Positions 1 to 9,449 of a stretch of DNA of 9,449 nucleotides are shown here, in pieces. A program made the translations under genes and the position numbers. The notes under the pieces are model-generated. The model did no database searches. It was given only the letters and a program-made list of their open reading frames with translations, and was not told the DNA's origin. Origin of the DNA: Microbacteriaceae bacterium (GTDB lineage Bacteria > Actinomycetota > Actinomycetes > Actinomycetales > Microbacteriaceae); contig JAODAU010000023.1 of the NCBI GenBank assembly GCA_025463615.1, positions 1-9,449 on the forward strand, in the 5' to 3' direction. Each line of letters opens with the position of its first letter. Position 1 is the first letter of the stretch.

Positions 1-728
1 GCACCGGCCTGTTCCTGCTCGAGGGACCGCAGGCGGTGGAGGAGGCCCTGCGCTTCCGGCCGGAACTGCTCGTCGACCTGTTCGCCACGCCGACCGCACT
101 GGAGCGCTACTCGAACCTCGCGCACGCCGCAGCGGACGCCGGGCTCGAGGTCGAGTTCGTCACCGAGCACGTGCTCGACACCATGGCCGACACGGTGACC
201 CCGCAGGGCATCGTGGCCGTGTGCCGCCAGTTCCCGACCTCGGTGCGCGACATCCTCGGCGGCGCGACCCTCGTCGCCGTGCTCGAGGAGGTGCGCGACC
301 CCGGCAACGCGGGCACCATCATCCGTGCCGCGGATGCCGCGGGCGCCGACGGCGTGATCCTCACCGGCCGCAGCGTCGACCTCTACAACCCCAAGGTGGT
401 CCGCGCCTCCACCGGCTCGATCTTCCACCTGCCCGTCGCCGTCGGCGCGGAGCTCGAGTCCGTGCTGGAGCGCGCGCGGGAGAACGGCCTCACGGTGCTC
501 GCCGCCGACATCAAGGGCGACGACCTGCTCGTCGCCCGCCAGGACGGGCTGCTCGCGCGGCCGACGGCCTGGCTGTTCGGCAACGAGGCGCGCGGGCTCT
601 CCGACGAATACCTCGCGCTGGCCGACCGGGCCGTCACGGTGCCGATCTACGGCCACGCGGAATCCATGAACCTCGCCACGGCCGCCTCGGTCTGCCTCTA
701 CGAGAGCGCGTTCGCGCAGCGCAGCTGA
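1..728 (+). CDS. TrmH/SpoU-family RNA 2'-O-methyltransferase, 3' part (5' end outside window)
   Basis: This gene encodes a SPOUT-class enzyme that transfers a methyl group from S-adenosylmethionine to a ribose 2'-OH in rRNA or tRNA, in the cytoplasm. The frame is open from base 3, and the first visible residues (GLFLLEGPQAVEEAL) match the N-terminal substrate-binding part of the family. The true start is therefore upstream, with perhaps 20-35 residues missing; a GTG at 36 is internal. 241 codons are visible. All three SpoU motifs are present: motif 1 around DPGNAGTIIRAADAAGA, motif 2 NPKVVRASTGSIFHLPV, and motif 3 NEARGLSDEY followed by VTVPIYGHAESMNLATAAS, which form the trefoil-knot SAM site. 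It lies directly before pheST, as the TsnR/SpoU gene does in other actinobacteria (known context, from memory). The exact target nucleotide cannot be read from sequence, and the tsnR name would not imply thiostrepton resistance here. Confidence 0.93.
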   Translation, partial: TGLFLLEGPQAVEEALRFRPELLVDLFATPTALERYSNLAHAAADAGLEVEFVTEHVLDTMADTVTPQGIVAVCRQFPTSVRDILGGATLVAVLEEVRDPGNAGTIIRAADAAGADGVILTGRSVDLYNPKVVRASTGSIFHLPVAVGAELESVLERARENGLTVLAADIKGDDLLVARQDGLLARPTAWLFGNEARGLSDEYLALADRAVTVPIYGHAESMNLATAASVCLYESAFAQRS

Positions 729-745
729 GCGGCTCCACCGCGCAT

Positions 746-1793
<1,048 letters not shown>

Positions 1794-1794
<1 letters not shown>

Positions 1795-4322
1795 TGCGCG
1801 TCCCCTTCTCCTGGCTCCGCGAGTTCGTCGAGGTGCCCGCAGACACGACCCCCGCCGAGGTCCACGCCGCCCTGGTGCGCGTCGGCCTCGAAGAGGAGGA
1901 CGTGCACGCCTTCGAGGTGAGCGGCCCCGTCGTGGTCGGGCAGGTGCTCGCGTTCGAGCCCGAGCCGCAGCCGAACGGTAAGACGATCAACTGGTGCCAG
2001 GTGGATGTCGGCCCCCTTCGAGAACCTCAGGGCGACGCTTCGAGTGCCTCAGGGACAGGTCGTGACATTCGCGGCATCGTCTGCGGCGCCCACAACTTCG
2101 TGGTGGGCGACAAGGTCGTGGTCTCGCTGCCCGGCGCCGTGCTGCCCGGCCCGTTCCCGATCTCCGCGCGCAAGACCTATGGTCACGTCTCCGACGGCAT
2201 GATCGCGTCCGCGCGCGAGCTCGGCCTCGGGGAGGAGCACGACGGCATCCTGCGCCTCGCGTCCCTCGGGCTCGACCCCGAGGTCGGCTCGGACGCCATC
2301 GCCCTGCTCGGCCTCGACGACTGGGCGGTCGAGGTCAACGTCACGCCCGACCGCGGGTACGCGTTCTCGGTGCGCGGCATCGCGCGGGAGTATTCGCACT
2401 CCACAGGCGCCGTCTTCCACGACCCGGCACTGCGGCCTGAGCTGCGGGTCGCTCCGGGCGAGGGCTTCAGCGTGACGGTGGATGACGTGGCCCCGATCCG
2501 CGAGCGGCCCGCCGTCTCCGTCTTCGTCACCCGCGCCGTGCGCGGCGTGGACCCGGGCCGGCCCACGCCCCCCTGGATGGCGTCCCGGCTGCGGCTGGCC
2601 GGCATCCGCTCGATCTCGCTGGTGGTCGACATCACCAACTACGTGATGCTCGAACTCGGCCAGCCGATCCACGGCTACGACCTGGCGCGCCTCAGCGGCG
2701 GCATCGTCGTGCGCCGCGCCGAGCCGGGCGAGACGCTCGAGACCCTCGACGGCCAGGTGCGCACGCTGCACCCGCAGGACCTGCTCATCACCGACGGTTC
2801 GGGCCCCATCGGCCTCGCCGGCGTCATGGGCGGCGCCAGCACCGAGATCACCGCCGAGACCCAGGACATCCTGGTCGAGGCCGCCAACTTCGACCCCGTG
2901 AGCATCGCCCGCACCGCGCGCCGCCACAAGCTGCCGAGCGAGGCGTCGCGCCGCTTCGAGCGCGGCGTCGACCCGCAGATCGCGGATGCCGCGGCCGCCC
3001 GCGTAGTCGAGCTGCTCGAGCAACTGGCCGGCGGGCACGCCGACCCACTCGGGTCACGGCTCTACGAGGTCACCCCGGCGAAGGCCATCGCGCTGCCGGA
3101 GGGCTACGTCGCCGCCCTCACGGGTGCCGACTACACCGCGGACGAGATCCGCTCCTCGCTCAGCGACATCGGCGCCGAGCTCGTTCCGGTCGACGGCGGG
3201 CTCGAGGTGACGCCGCCGAGCTGGCGCCCCGACCTCACCGACAAGGCCACGCTGGTCGAGGAGGTCGCCCGGGTGGTCGGCTACGACCGCATCCCCGCCG
3301 TGCTCCCCGTCGCGCCGCCCGGGCGCGGCCTCACGCGCGAGCAGAAGCTGCGACGCTCGACCGCGCAGGTGCTCGCGGCCAACGGCCTCGTCGAGGTGCT
3401 CTCCTATCCGTTCGTGAACGCGAAGGCGAACGAGACCTTCGGCCAGGCGACCGCGATCCGACTGGTCAACCCGCTCGACGCCGAGGCGCCGTTCCTGCGC
3501 ACCTCGCTGCTGCCCGGGCTCATCGAGATCGCGCGCCGCAACCTGTCGCGCGGGCTCGTCGACCTCGGCCTGTTCGAGCTCGGGAGCGTCGTGCGCCCCG
3601 AGCCGGGCGTCGACTATGGCAGCGGACCGCTGCCCTCCGGCGTCGTGCGGCCGACGGTGCGCGAGCTGGGCGAGCTGCTGGAGAGCATCCCGCCGCAGCC
3701 GCTCCTCGTCTCGGCAATCCTGCTCGGCGACTCGTCGGACAAGCAGCCCGGTTCTCCCGCCACCGCCTACGGGCTGGCGGACGCGCTGGACGTCGCGCGC
3801 CAGGTCGCGGCCGCCGTGGACGCGCCGCTCGAGGTGCGCCAGGGCGCGCATCCGGCCCTGCACCCCGGTCGCACCGCCGAGCTCTTCGTCGGGGATCGTC
3901 CGGTCGGGGTCGCGGGGGAGCTGCTGCCGGCGCTCGCGGACGGGCTCGACCTGCCGCGGGTCGTGGCGATGGTCGAGCTGGACCTCGGCCTGATGATCGA
4001 GCTCGCGCGCCCCGAGGTCACGCCCGCGCCGATCGCGGCATTCCCGGCCGCGACGCAGGACCTGTCACTGGTCGTGCCCGCAGAGGTTCCGGCGGGCGAG
4101 GTGCTCGCGGCCGTCGTCGAGGGCGCTGGCTCGCTGCTCGAGCACGCGCGCCTGGTCGACGACTACCGCGGCTCCGGCGTGCCCGAGGGCTCGAAGTCGA
4201 TCACGCTGGCGCTGCGCTTCCGGGCACCGGATCGCACGCTCACCGCGGCCGAGGCCTCCGAGGCCAAGCTCGCGGGTGCCGCGGTCGCCACGGAGCGGTT
4301 CGGCGCGAGCATCCGCGAGTAG
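1794..4322 (+). CDS. pheT: Phenylalanine--tRNA ligase beta subunit
   Basis: PheT is the non-catalytic beta subunit of phenylalanyl-tRNA synthetase, which binds tRNA and edits misacylated Tyr-tRNA-Phe. It has 842 residues, slightly long for the family. Domains in order are an N-terminal segment (MRVPFSWLREFV), an EMAP/OB-fold tRNA-binding domain (about residues 40-155), the B3/B4 editing domain (about 235-410; NYVMLELGQPIHGYD near 282, FERGVDP near 388), B5 (about 438-502), a core resembling the synthetase fold, and a C-terminal ferredoxin-like anticodon-binding domain (about 746-842). The unusual part is residues 74-89, where VDVG and DIRGIVCGAHNF are separated by a low-complexity stretch encoded by a tandem DNA repeat. 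Homologues I remember are much shorter there. The frame is intact throughout, so the protein should be functional. The ATG overlaps the pheS stop. Confidence 0.97.
2014..2054 (+). repeat. Two tandem REP-like 17-base units inserted in-frame in pheT
   Basis: The units CTTCGAGAACCTCAGGG (2016-2032) and CTTCGAGTGCCTCAGGG (2038-2054) agree at 15 of 17 positions and are separated by five bases, giving a 22-base period. With its CC flank, unit 1 reads CCCTTCGAGAACCTCAGGG, an imperfect inverted repeat (CCCT with AGGG, GAG with CTC, two bulged bases). It differs at three of 19 positions from CCCTTCGACAGGCTCAGGG, a repeat I recall as dispersed between genes in high-GC bacteria. The units fall in the coding frame of pheT and encode most of residues 74-89. 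Confidence 0.6.
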
Positions 4323-4355
4323 GTGTCGCTGATCGGCGGCACGGCCGGTTTCCAC

Positions 4356-4367
4356 TATGCTCGACCC
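4356..4367 (+). promoter_or_regulatory. Probable promoter (-10 box) of the arg operon
   Basis: TATGCT at 4356-4361 matches the actinobacterial -10 consensus TANNNT. It is followed by exactly six bases (CGACCC) and then a GTG at 4368, the spacing expected when the transcription start is the first base of a leaderless start codon. No strong -35 hexamer is visible, which is common in this group. The box lies 33 bases beyond the pheT stop and about 190 bases before argC, so the mRNA would have a long 5' leader. I see no AT-rich palindrome resembling an ArgR operator nearby. Confidence 0.6.
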
Positions 4368-4463
4368 GTGGACAACTACCGCAGCACCGGATCGGACGAG
4401 CGTCGCTTCCCCGCGCGCCGCGGCCTCCGCCTGCGCGGGGAGCGACTGAGGGCGACGCTCTAG
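4368..4463 (+). CDS. Candidate arginine-rich leader peptide (31 codons) upstream of argC
   Basis: A short frame opens with a GTG exactly six bases after the TATGCT -10 box, so it would be translated from the very 5' end of the mRNA without a ribosome-binding site. It begins MDNYRSTGSDERRF and ends at TAG 4461-4463. Nine of 31 residues are arginine (positions 5, 12, 13, 17, 18, 21, 23, 26, 28), including two RR pairs and the codons CGA and AGG, which are usually scarce at high GC. Almost all of the frame lies inside a strong nested hairpin. Because arg biosynthesis genes follow, a sensible reading is a leader peptide whose translation senses arginyl-tRNA supply. This is inference: arginine-rich frames arise by chance in GC-rich DNA, and no homologue was searched. 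It could instead be a real small protein or untranslated RNA. Confidence 0.45.
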   Translation: MDNYRSTGSDERRFPARRGLRLRGERLRATL

Positions 4464-4473
4464 CCCCGATCCG
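4388..4473 (+). promoter_or_regulatory. Large nested stem-loop in the arg operon leader, candidate attenuator-like switch
   Basis: Four correctly nested stems can be read directly. CGGATCGG (4388-4395) pairs with CCGATCCG (4466-4473); GAGCGTCGC (4398-4406) with GCGACGCTC (4452-4460); CCCCGCGC (4409-4416) with GCGCGGGG (4433-4440); GCGG (4420-4423) with CCGC (4427-4430). That is 29 pairs, all Watson-Crick. Competing pairings exist. GTCGC (4402-4406) can instead extend the inner stem by pairing with GCGAC (4442-4446), leaving one bulged T. GAGCG (4440-4444) can also pair with CGCTC (4456-4460). No U-run follows, so it is not a canonical terminator. It overlaps the arginine-rich leader frame, so a moving or stalled ribosome would decide which stems form. 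The regulatory role is inference. Confidence 0.55.
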
Positions 4474-4536
4474 AAGCCACCACGGCTGACCGATTCGCGT
4501 GAGCGCCGCCGGACCTCTTCCCCGTCCACCACTCAC

Positions 4537-4542
4537 AAAAGG
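4537..4542 (+). promoter_or_regulatory. Ribosome-binding site of argC
   Basis: AAAAGG at 4537-4542 ends seven bases before the ATG at 4550. It selects that ATG over an in-frame GTG at 4499, which would add 17 residues rich in Pro and Gly that do not belong to the family. CCGATC (4543-4548), in the spacer, is complementary to GATCGG in the leader (4390-4395). Confidence 0.65.
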
Positions 4543-4549
4543 CCGATCA

Positions 4550-5593
4550 ATGTCCTATTCCGTCGCCGTCGCAGGCGCCAGCGGGTACGCCGGTGGGGAG
4601 CTGCTGAGACTGCTCGCGGCCCATCCGGATTTCACCGTCACCACCGTGACCGCCCACCAGAACGCGGGCCAGCCGCTCGCCGCCGTGCAGCCGCACCTGC
4701 GTTCGCTCGCCCACCTCGAACTCGTCGCCACGACGCCGGAGAACCTCGCCGGCCACGATGTCGTCTTCCTCGCCCTGCCGCACGGCGCGTCCGGCGCGAT
4801 CACCGCCGAGCTGCCGGATGACACGCTCGTCGTCGACTGCGGCGCCGACCACCGCCTCGCCGACCCCGCCGACTGGGCCGCGTTCTATCCCGGCGAGTAT
4901 TTCGGCGCCTGGGCCTACGGCGTCCCGGAGCTCATCGTCGGCGACGGCCGCCAACGCGCCAACCTCGTCGGCTCACGCCGCATCGCCGCCCCCGGCTGCA
5001 ACGCCTCCACCGTCTCGCTCTCGCTGGCGCCGGGCATCGCCGCCGGCGTCATCGAGGAGCGCGACCTCGTGTCGGTGCTCGCGGTCGGCCCCTCCGGCGC
5101 GGGCAAGACCCTGAAGCTTCCGAACCTCGCCAGCGAGGTGCTCGGCTCGGCAAACCCGTATGCCGTGGGCGGCACGCACCGGCACATCCCGGAGATCCAG
5201 CAGGCGCTGCGGGGAGCGGGCGCTACGAAGCCGACCATCTCGTTCACGCCGGTTGTCGTGCCGATGTCGCGGGGCATCCTCGCGACCTCAACCGCCCGCA
5301 TCGTGCCCGGTACCTCGGCCGAGCGGGTGCGCGCGGCCTGGGTCGACGCCTACGCCGACGAGCCGTTCGTGCACGTGCTGCCGGCGGGCGAGTTCCCGCG
5401 GTCGGGCGACACGATCGGCTCAAACTCGGTCTCGATCGGGGTGGGCGTGGACGAGGCGGCCGGACGGGTCGTGGTCATCGCCGCGCTCGACAACCTCGTC
5501 AAGGGCACCGCGGGCGCCGCGATCCAGAGCGCGAACCTCGCGCTGGGCTTAGCCGAGACCACGGGGCTCACGACGGACGGAGTCGCGCCGTGA
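4550..5593 (+). CDS. argC: N-acetyl-gamma-glutamyl-phosphate reductase
   Basis: ArgC catalyses the third step of arginine biosynthesis, the NADPH-dependent reduction of N-acetylglutamyl phosphate to N-acetylglutamate semialdehyde, in the cytoplasm. It has 347 residues, the normal length. The N-terminal dinucleotide-binding loop is [10 protein letters not shown] (residues 9-18). The catalytic cysteine is C150 in APGCNAST, and the active-site histidine region is [10 protein letters not shown] (H210 and H212). [12 protein letters not shown] and [13 protein letters not shown] are also typical of the family. The ATG start is supported by the preceding AAAAGG and by the way residue 3 leads straight into the first beta strand. 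One TTA leucine codon (5549-5551) near the end is unusual for this GC content. It is the first structural gene after the leader, and its stop overlaps the argJ start (GTGA). Confidence 0.97.
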   Translation: MSYSVAVAGASGYAGGELLRLLAAHPDFTVTTVTAHQNAGQPLAAVQPHLRSLAHLELVATTPENLAGHDVVFLALPHGASGAITAELPDDTLVVDCGADHRLADPADWAAFYPGEYFGAWAYGVPELIVGDGRQRANLVGSRRIAAPGCNASTVSLSLAPGIAAGVIEERDLVSVLAVGPSGAGKTLKLPNLASEVLGSANPYAVGGTHRHIPEIQQALRGAGATKPTISFTPVVVPMSRGILATSTARIVPGTSAERVRAAWVDAYADEPFVHVLPAGEFPRSGDTIGSNSVSIGVGVDEAAGRVVVIAALDNLVKGTAGAAIQSANLALGLAETTGLTTDGVAP

Positions 5594-6747
5594 GCGTCAC
5601 GCATGCGAAAGGGTTCGAGGCGGCCGGGGTCGCCGCCGGCCTCAAGAGCTCGGGGGCGCCGGATGTCGCGCTCGTCGTCAACCGCGGCCCGAGCCAGGCG
5701 GCCGCCGCGGTCTTCACGAGCAACCGCGCCAAGGCCAACCCGGTGATCTGGTCGCAGCAGGCGATCGCCGACGGCGTGGTCGGGGCCGTCATCCTGAATT
5801 CGGGCGGGGCCAACTGCTTCACCGGCTCGTTCGGCTTCCAGACCACGCACCAGACGGCCGAGGCCGTCGCCGGGGAACTCGGGCTCTCCGCGAGCGACGT
5901 CATCGTCTGCTCGACCGGGCTGATCGGCGTCGGCGACGAGACCTTCCGATCCGGCGTCATCGCGGGCTCCCGCGCGGCGGCTGGGGCGCTCGACGCCGAC
6001 GGCGGCCTCGACGCGGCGACCGCCATCATGACGACGGACACCCACCCGAAGCAGGCCGTGGTCGAGGGCGACGGCTGGTCGATCGGCGGCATGGCCAAGG
6101 GCGCGGGGATGCTGGCGCCCGGCCTCGCCACCATGCTGGTGGTCATCACCACCGACGCCGACGTGCCCGCCGACAGGCTCGACTCCGCGCTTCGCGCGGC
6201 GACCGCGGTCACGTTCGACAGGCTGGACTCCGACGGCTGCATGTCCACCAACGACACCGTGGTGCTGCTGGCGTCCGGGGCGTCCGGGGCCGTCCCGTCG
6301 GACGAGGAGTTCGCCGCCGCCGTCCAGGCCGTCTGCGCCGAACTGGCGATCCTGCTGCAACAGGACGCCGAGGGCGCCTCCCACGACATCGACATCGAGG
6401 TCACCGGCGCGGCCAGCGAGGCCGACGCGGTCGAGGTCGGTCGTTCGATCGCGCGCAACAACCTGTTCAAGGCCGCCGTCTTCGGCAACGACCCCAACTG
6501 GGGCCGCGTGCTCGCAGCGATCGGCACGACGTCCGCCGACTTCGACCCCTACGACGTGGACGTCACGATGAACGGCGTGCGCGTGTGCTCCAAGGGCGCC
6601 CCCGACCGCCCGAGCGATGAGGTCGACCTCACGCCGCGCGCGGTCCACCTGCTGCTGGACCTGCACGCGGGCGACGCGACAGCGACGATCCGCACCAACG
6701 ACCTCACGCACGACTACGTGCACGAGAACAGCGCGTACTCGAGCTGA
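5590..6747 (+). CDS. argJ: Glutamate N-acetyltransferase / ornithine acetyltransferase
   Basis: ArgJ moves the acetyl group from N-acetylornithine to glutamate, releasing ornithine and regenerating N-acetylglutamate. Some family members also use acetyl-CoA to make N-acetylglutamate, and sequence alone does not settle which type this is. The 385-residue precursor is expected to self-cleave at the Ala-Thr bond in [13 protein letters not shown] (residues 170-182). This would free T181 as nucleophile and give alpha and beta chains of about 180 and 205 residues. The oxyanion-hole motif STGLIG lies at residues 108-113. GNDPNWGR and the C-terminal ENSAYSS are also diagnostic. The GTG start overlaps the argC stop by four bases and is preceded by GGAG (5579-5582). 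The presence of ArgJ shows that the cyclic, acetyl-recycling route is used. The stop overlaps the argB start (TGATG). Confidence 0.97.
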   Translation: MSVTHAKGFEAAGVAAGLKSSGAPDVALVVNRGPSQAAAAVFTSNRAKANPVIWSQQAIADGVVGAVILNSGGANCFTGSFGFQTTHQTAEAVAGELGLSASDVIVCSTGLIGVGDETFRSGVIAGSRAAAGALDADGGLDAATAIMTTDTHPKQAVVEGDGWSIGGMAKGAGMLAPGLATMLVVITTDADVPADRLDSALRAATAVTFDRLDSDGCMSTNDTVVLLASGASGAVPSDEEFAAAVQAVCAELAILLQQDAEGASHDIDIEVTGAASEADAVEVGRSIARNNLFKAAVFGNDPNWGRVLAAIGTTSADFDPYDVDVTMNGVRVCSKGAPDRPSDEVDLTPRAVHLLLDLHAGDATATIRTNDLTHDYVHENSAYSS

Positions 6748-7660
6748 TGGGCAGGCACGTGGCTGATCACGAGGAGCAGGCGGCGAGCGCCAAGGCGGCG
6801 ACGCTGATCGAATCGCTGCCCTGGCTGCGCCACTTCGACGGCAAGATCATGGTCGTCAAGTTCGGCGGCAACGCGATGGTGGACGAGGAGCTCGGCCGCA
6901 CCTTCGCCGAAGACATGGTGTTCCTGCGCCAGGTCGGCGTGAAGCCGGTCGTGGTGCACGGCGGCGGCCCGCAGATCTCCGCGGCGCTCAAGGAACGCGG
7001 CATCCCGAGCGAGTTCCGCGGCGGCCTGCGCTTCACGAACACGCAGGCGATCGACGTGGTGCGCGACGTGCTCGCCGAACAGGTCGGGCCGGAGCTCGCG
7101 CGCCTCATCGACGCGCACGGGCCGCTGGCCCAGGCGCTGTCGGGGGAGACCGACGGACTCTTCACGGCGACCCGGCGCGGAACGGTGGTCGACGGCCAGG
7201 AGGTCGACCTCGGCTTCGTCGGCGACGTGACCGCGGTCAACCCGGCCGTCGTCCGCGCGATCATCGACGCGGGTCGCATCCCGGTCGTCTCGTCGATCGC
7301 CCCGGACGCCGACGGGCAGGCGCTCAACGTCAACGCCGACTCGGCCGCGGCCTCCCTGGCCGTCGCGCTGGGAGCCGAGAAACTGATCGTGCTCACGGAT
7401 GTCGCGGGGCTCTACCGCAACTGGCCCGACACGTCATCCCTCGTCTCCGAGATCACCGCGGACGAGCTGCGGGAGCTGCTGCCGAGCCTCGAGTCGGGCA
7501 TGATCCCCAAGATGGCCGCGTGTCTCGAGGCGGTCGGCGGGGGCGTGCCGGCCGCCGCCATCATCGACGGGCGGATGCCCCACGCCATCCTGCTCGAAGC
7601 ATTCACGTCGGAGGGTTCCGGCACACAGGTGGTCCCCGCGGCCGCCGCAACGGAGGAGTC

Positions 7661-7664
<4 letters not shown>
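6747..7664 (+). CDS. argB: Acetylglutamate kinase
   Basis: ArgB phosphorylates N-acetylglutamate with ATP, usually the controlled step of the cyclic arginine pathway. It has 305 residues of the amino-acid-kinase fold. Visible motifs are KFGGNAM (K38), HGGGPQI (from H71), [21 protein letters not shown] and SGMIPKM. About 30 residues precede the first strand, including a helix ending in [12 protein letters not shown]. Such an N-terminal helix links dimers into hexamers in arginine-inhibited kinases, and the C-terminal [15 protein letters not shown] also fits the arginine-site signature of that group. Feedback inhibition by arginine is therefore likely. The ATG overlaps the argJ stop and has only a weak upstream Shine-Dalgarno; an in-frame GTG at 6759 is a less likely alternative, since the GGGCAGG before it is too close. 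Confidence 0.97.
7652..7658 (+). promoter_or_regulatory. Strong ribosome-binding site of argD
   Basis: GGAGGAG lies inside the last codons of argB, immediately before the ATG at 7661. It fixes the argD start there, although the frame is open further upstream within argB. Confidence 0.8.

Positions 7665-9449
<1,785 letters not shown>

Noticed and set aside
729..745. Small inverted repeat GCGG/CCGC after the methylase stop as a terminator
   Set aside because: Only a 4-bp stem with no T-run; expected by chance at this GC content.
4388..4473. The leader hairpin as a simple intrinsic terminator for pheT
   Set aside because: It lies downstream of the TATGCT promoter, has large internal loops, and is not followed by a T-run.
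4065..4532. Minus-strand frame of 155 codons spanning the end of pheT and the arg leader
   Set aside because: No family features and low-complexity composition. It covers the PheT C-terminal domain in antisense and has no promoter or ribosome-binding site that I can see.
4499..4549. GTG at 4499 as an upstream start of argC
   Set aside because: It would add 17 Pro/Gly-rich residues absent from the family, with no ribosome-binding site, whereas the ATG at 4550 has AAAAGG at good spacing.
6271..6288. Perfect 9-base tandem duplication GCGTCCGGG in argJ
   Set aside because: It encodes ASGASG, which I recall as normal in ArgJ homologues (LLASGASG), so it reflects protein conservation rather than a recent DNA repeat.
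5350..6723. Long open frame of 457 codons on the minus strand opposite argC/argJ
   Set aside because: It is the antisense shadow of GC-rich coding sequence: composition is dominated by Arg, Gly, Val, Asp and His with no recognisable domain, and the + strand carries unmistakable argJ. The same applies to minus-strand frames at 2049-3038, 3054-3863, 7412-8497 and 8377-9375.
7520..7660. Upstream extension of the argD frame inside argB
   Set aside because: The sequence there encodes argB in another frame. The ATG at 7661 has GGAGGAG in front and begins at the normal ArgD N-terminus.

Overview
The window looks like core chromosome of a high-GC Gram-positive bacterium, most likely an actinobacterium of the Microbacteriaceae type. 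The evidence is the very high GC content, the GTG starts, the closeness of PheS motif 3 to the actinobacterial form, and the gene order: SpoU-type RNA methylase, pheS, pheT, argC, argJ, argB, argD, argF. From memory, Mycobacterium tuberculosis has the same order with a few insertions. All genes are on the + strand. There is no transposase, integrase, CRISPR array, tRNA or rRNA.

Layout: 1-728 is the 3' part of a TrmH/SpoU-family 2'-O-methyltransferase. 760-4322 is pheS-pheT (overlap TGATG), encoding both subunits of phenylalanyl-tRNA synthetase; pheS appears to start on a leaderless GTG behind a TAAGCT -10 box. 4323-4549 is a 227-base gap and the only real intergenic space. 4550-9449 is argC-argJ-argB-argD-argF, in which every junction overlaps by 1-4 bases. 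argF runs off the end. Together the five enzymes convert N-acetylglutamate to ornithine and then citrulline, with ArgJ recycling the acetyl group. ArgB carries the N-terminal extension typical of arginine-inhibited kinases.

Two places deserve attention. First, the pheT-argC gap holds a good -10 box (TATGCT), then exactly six bases later a GTG that opens a 31-codon reading frame with nine arginine codons. Most of this frame can fold into a nested hairpin with perfect stems of 8, 9 and 8 bp plus a 4-bp cap, and competing pairings are visible. This looks like a candidate translation-sensing arginine leader (attenuator-like element) for the arg operon. I do not recognise it as a described element, and no ArgR-like operator is visible by eye. 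Second, pheT contains an apparent in-frame insertion made of two tandem copies of a 17-base unit resembling a dispersed intergenic repeat of high-GC bacteria. It adds about 16 residues to the tRNA-binding (OB-fold) domain.

The rest of the window is ordinary, well-conserved housekeeping sequence.
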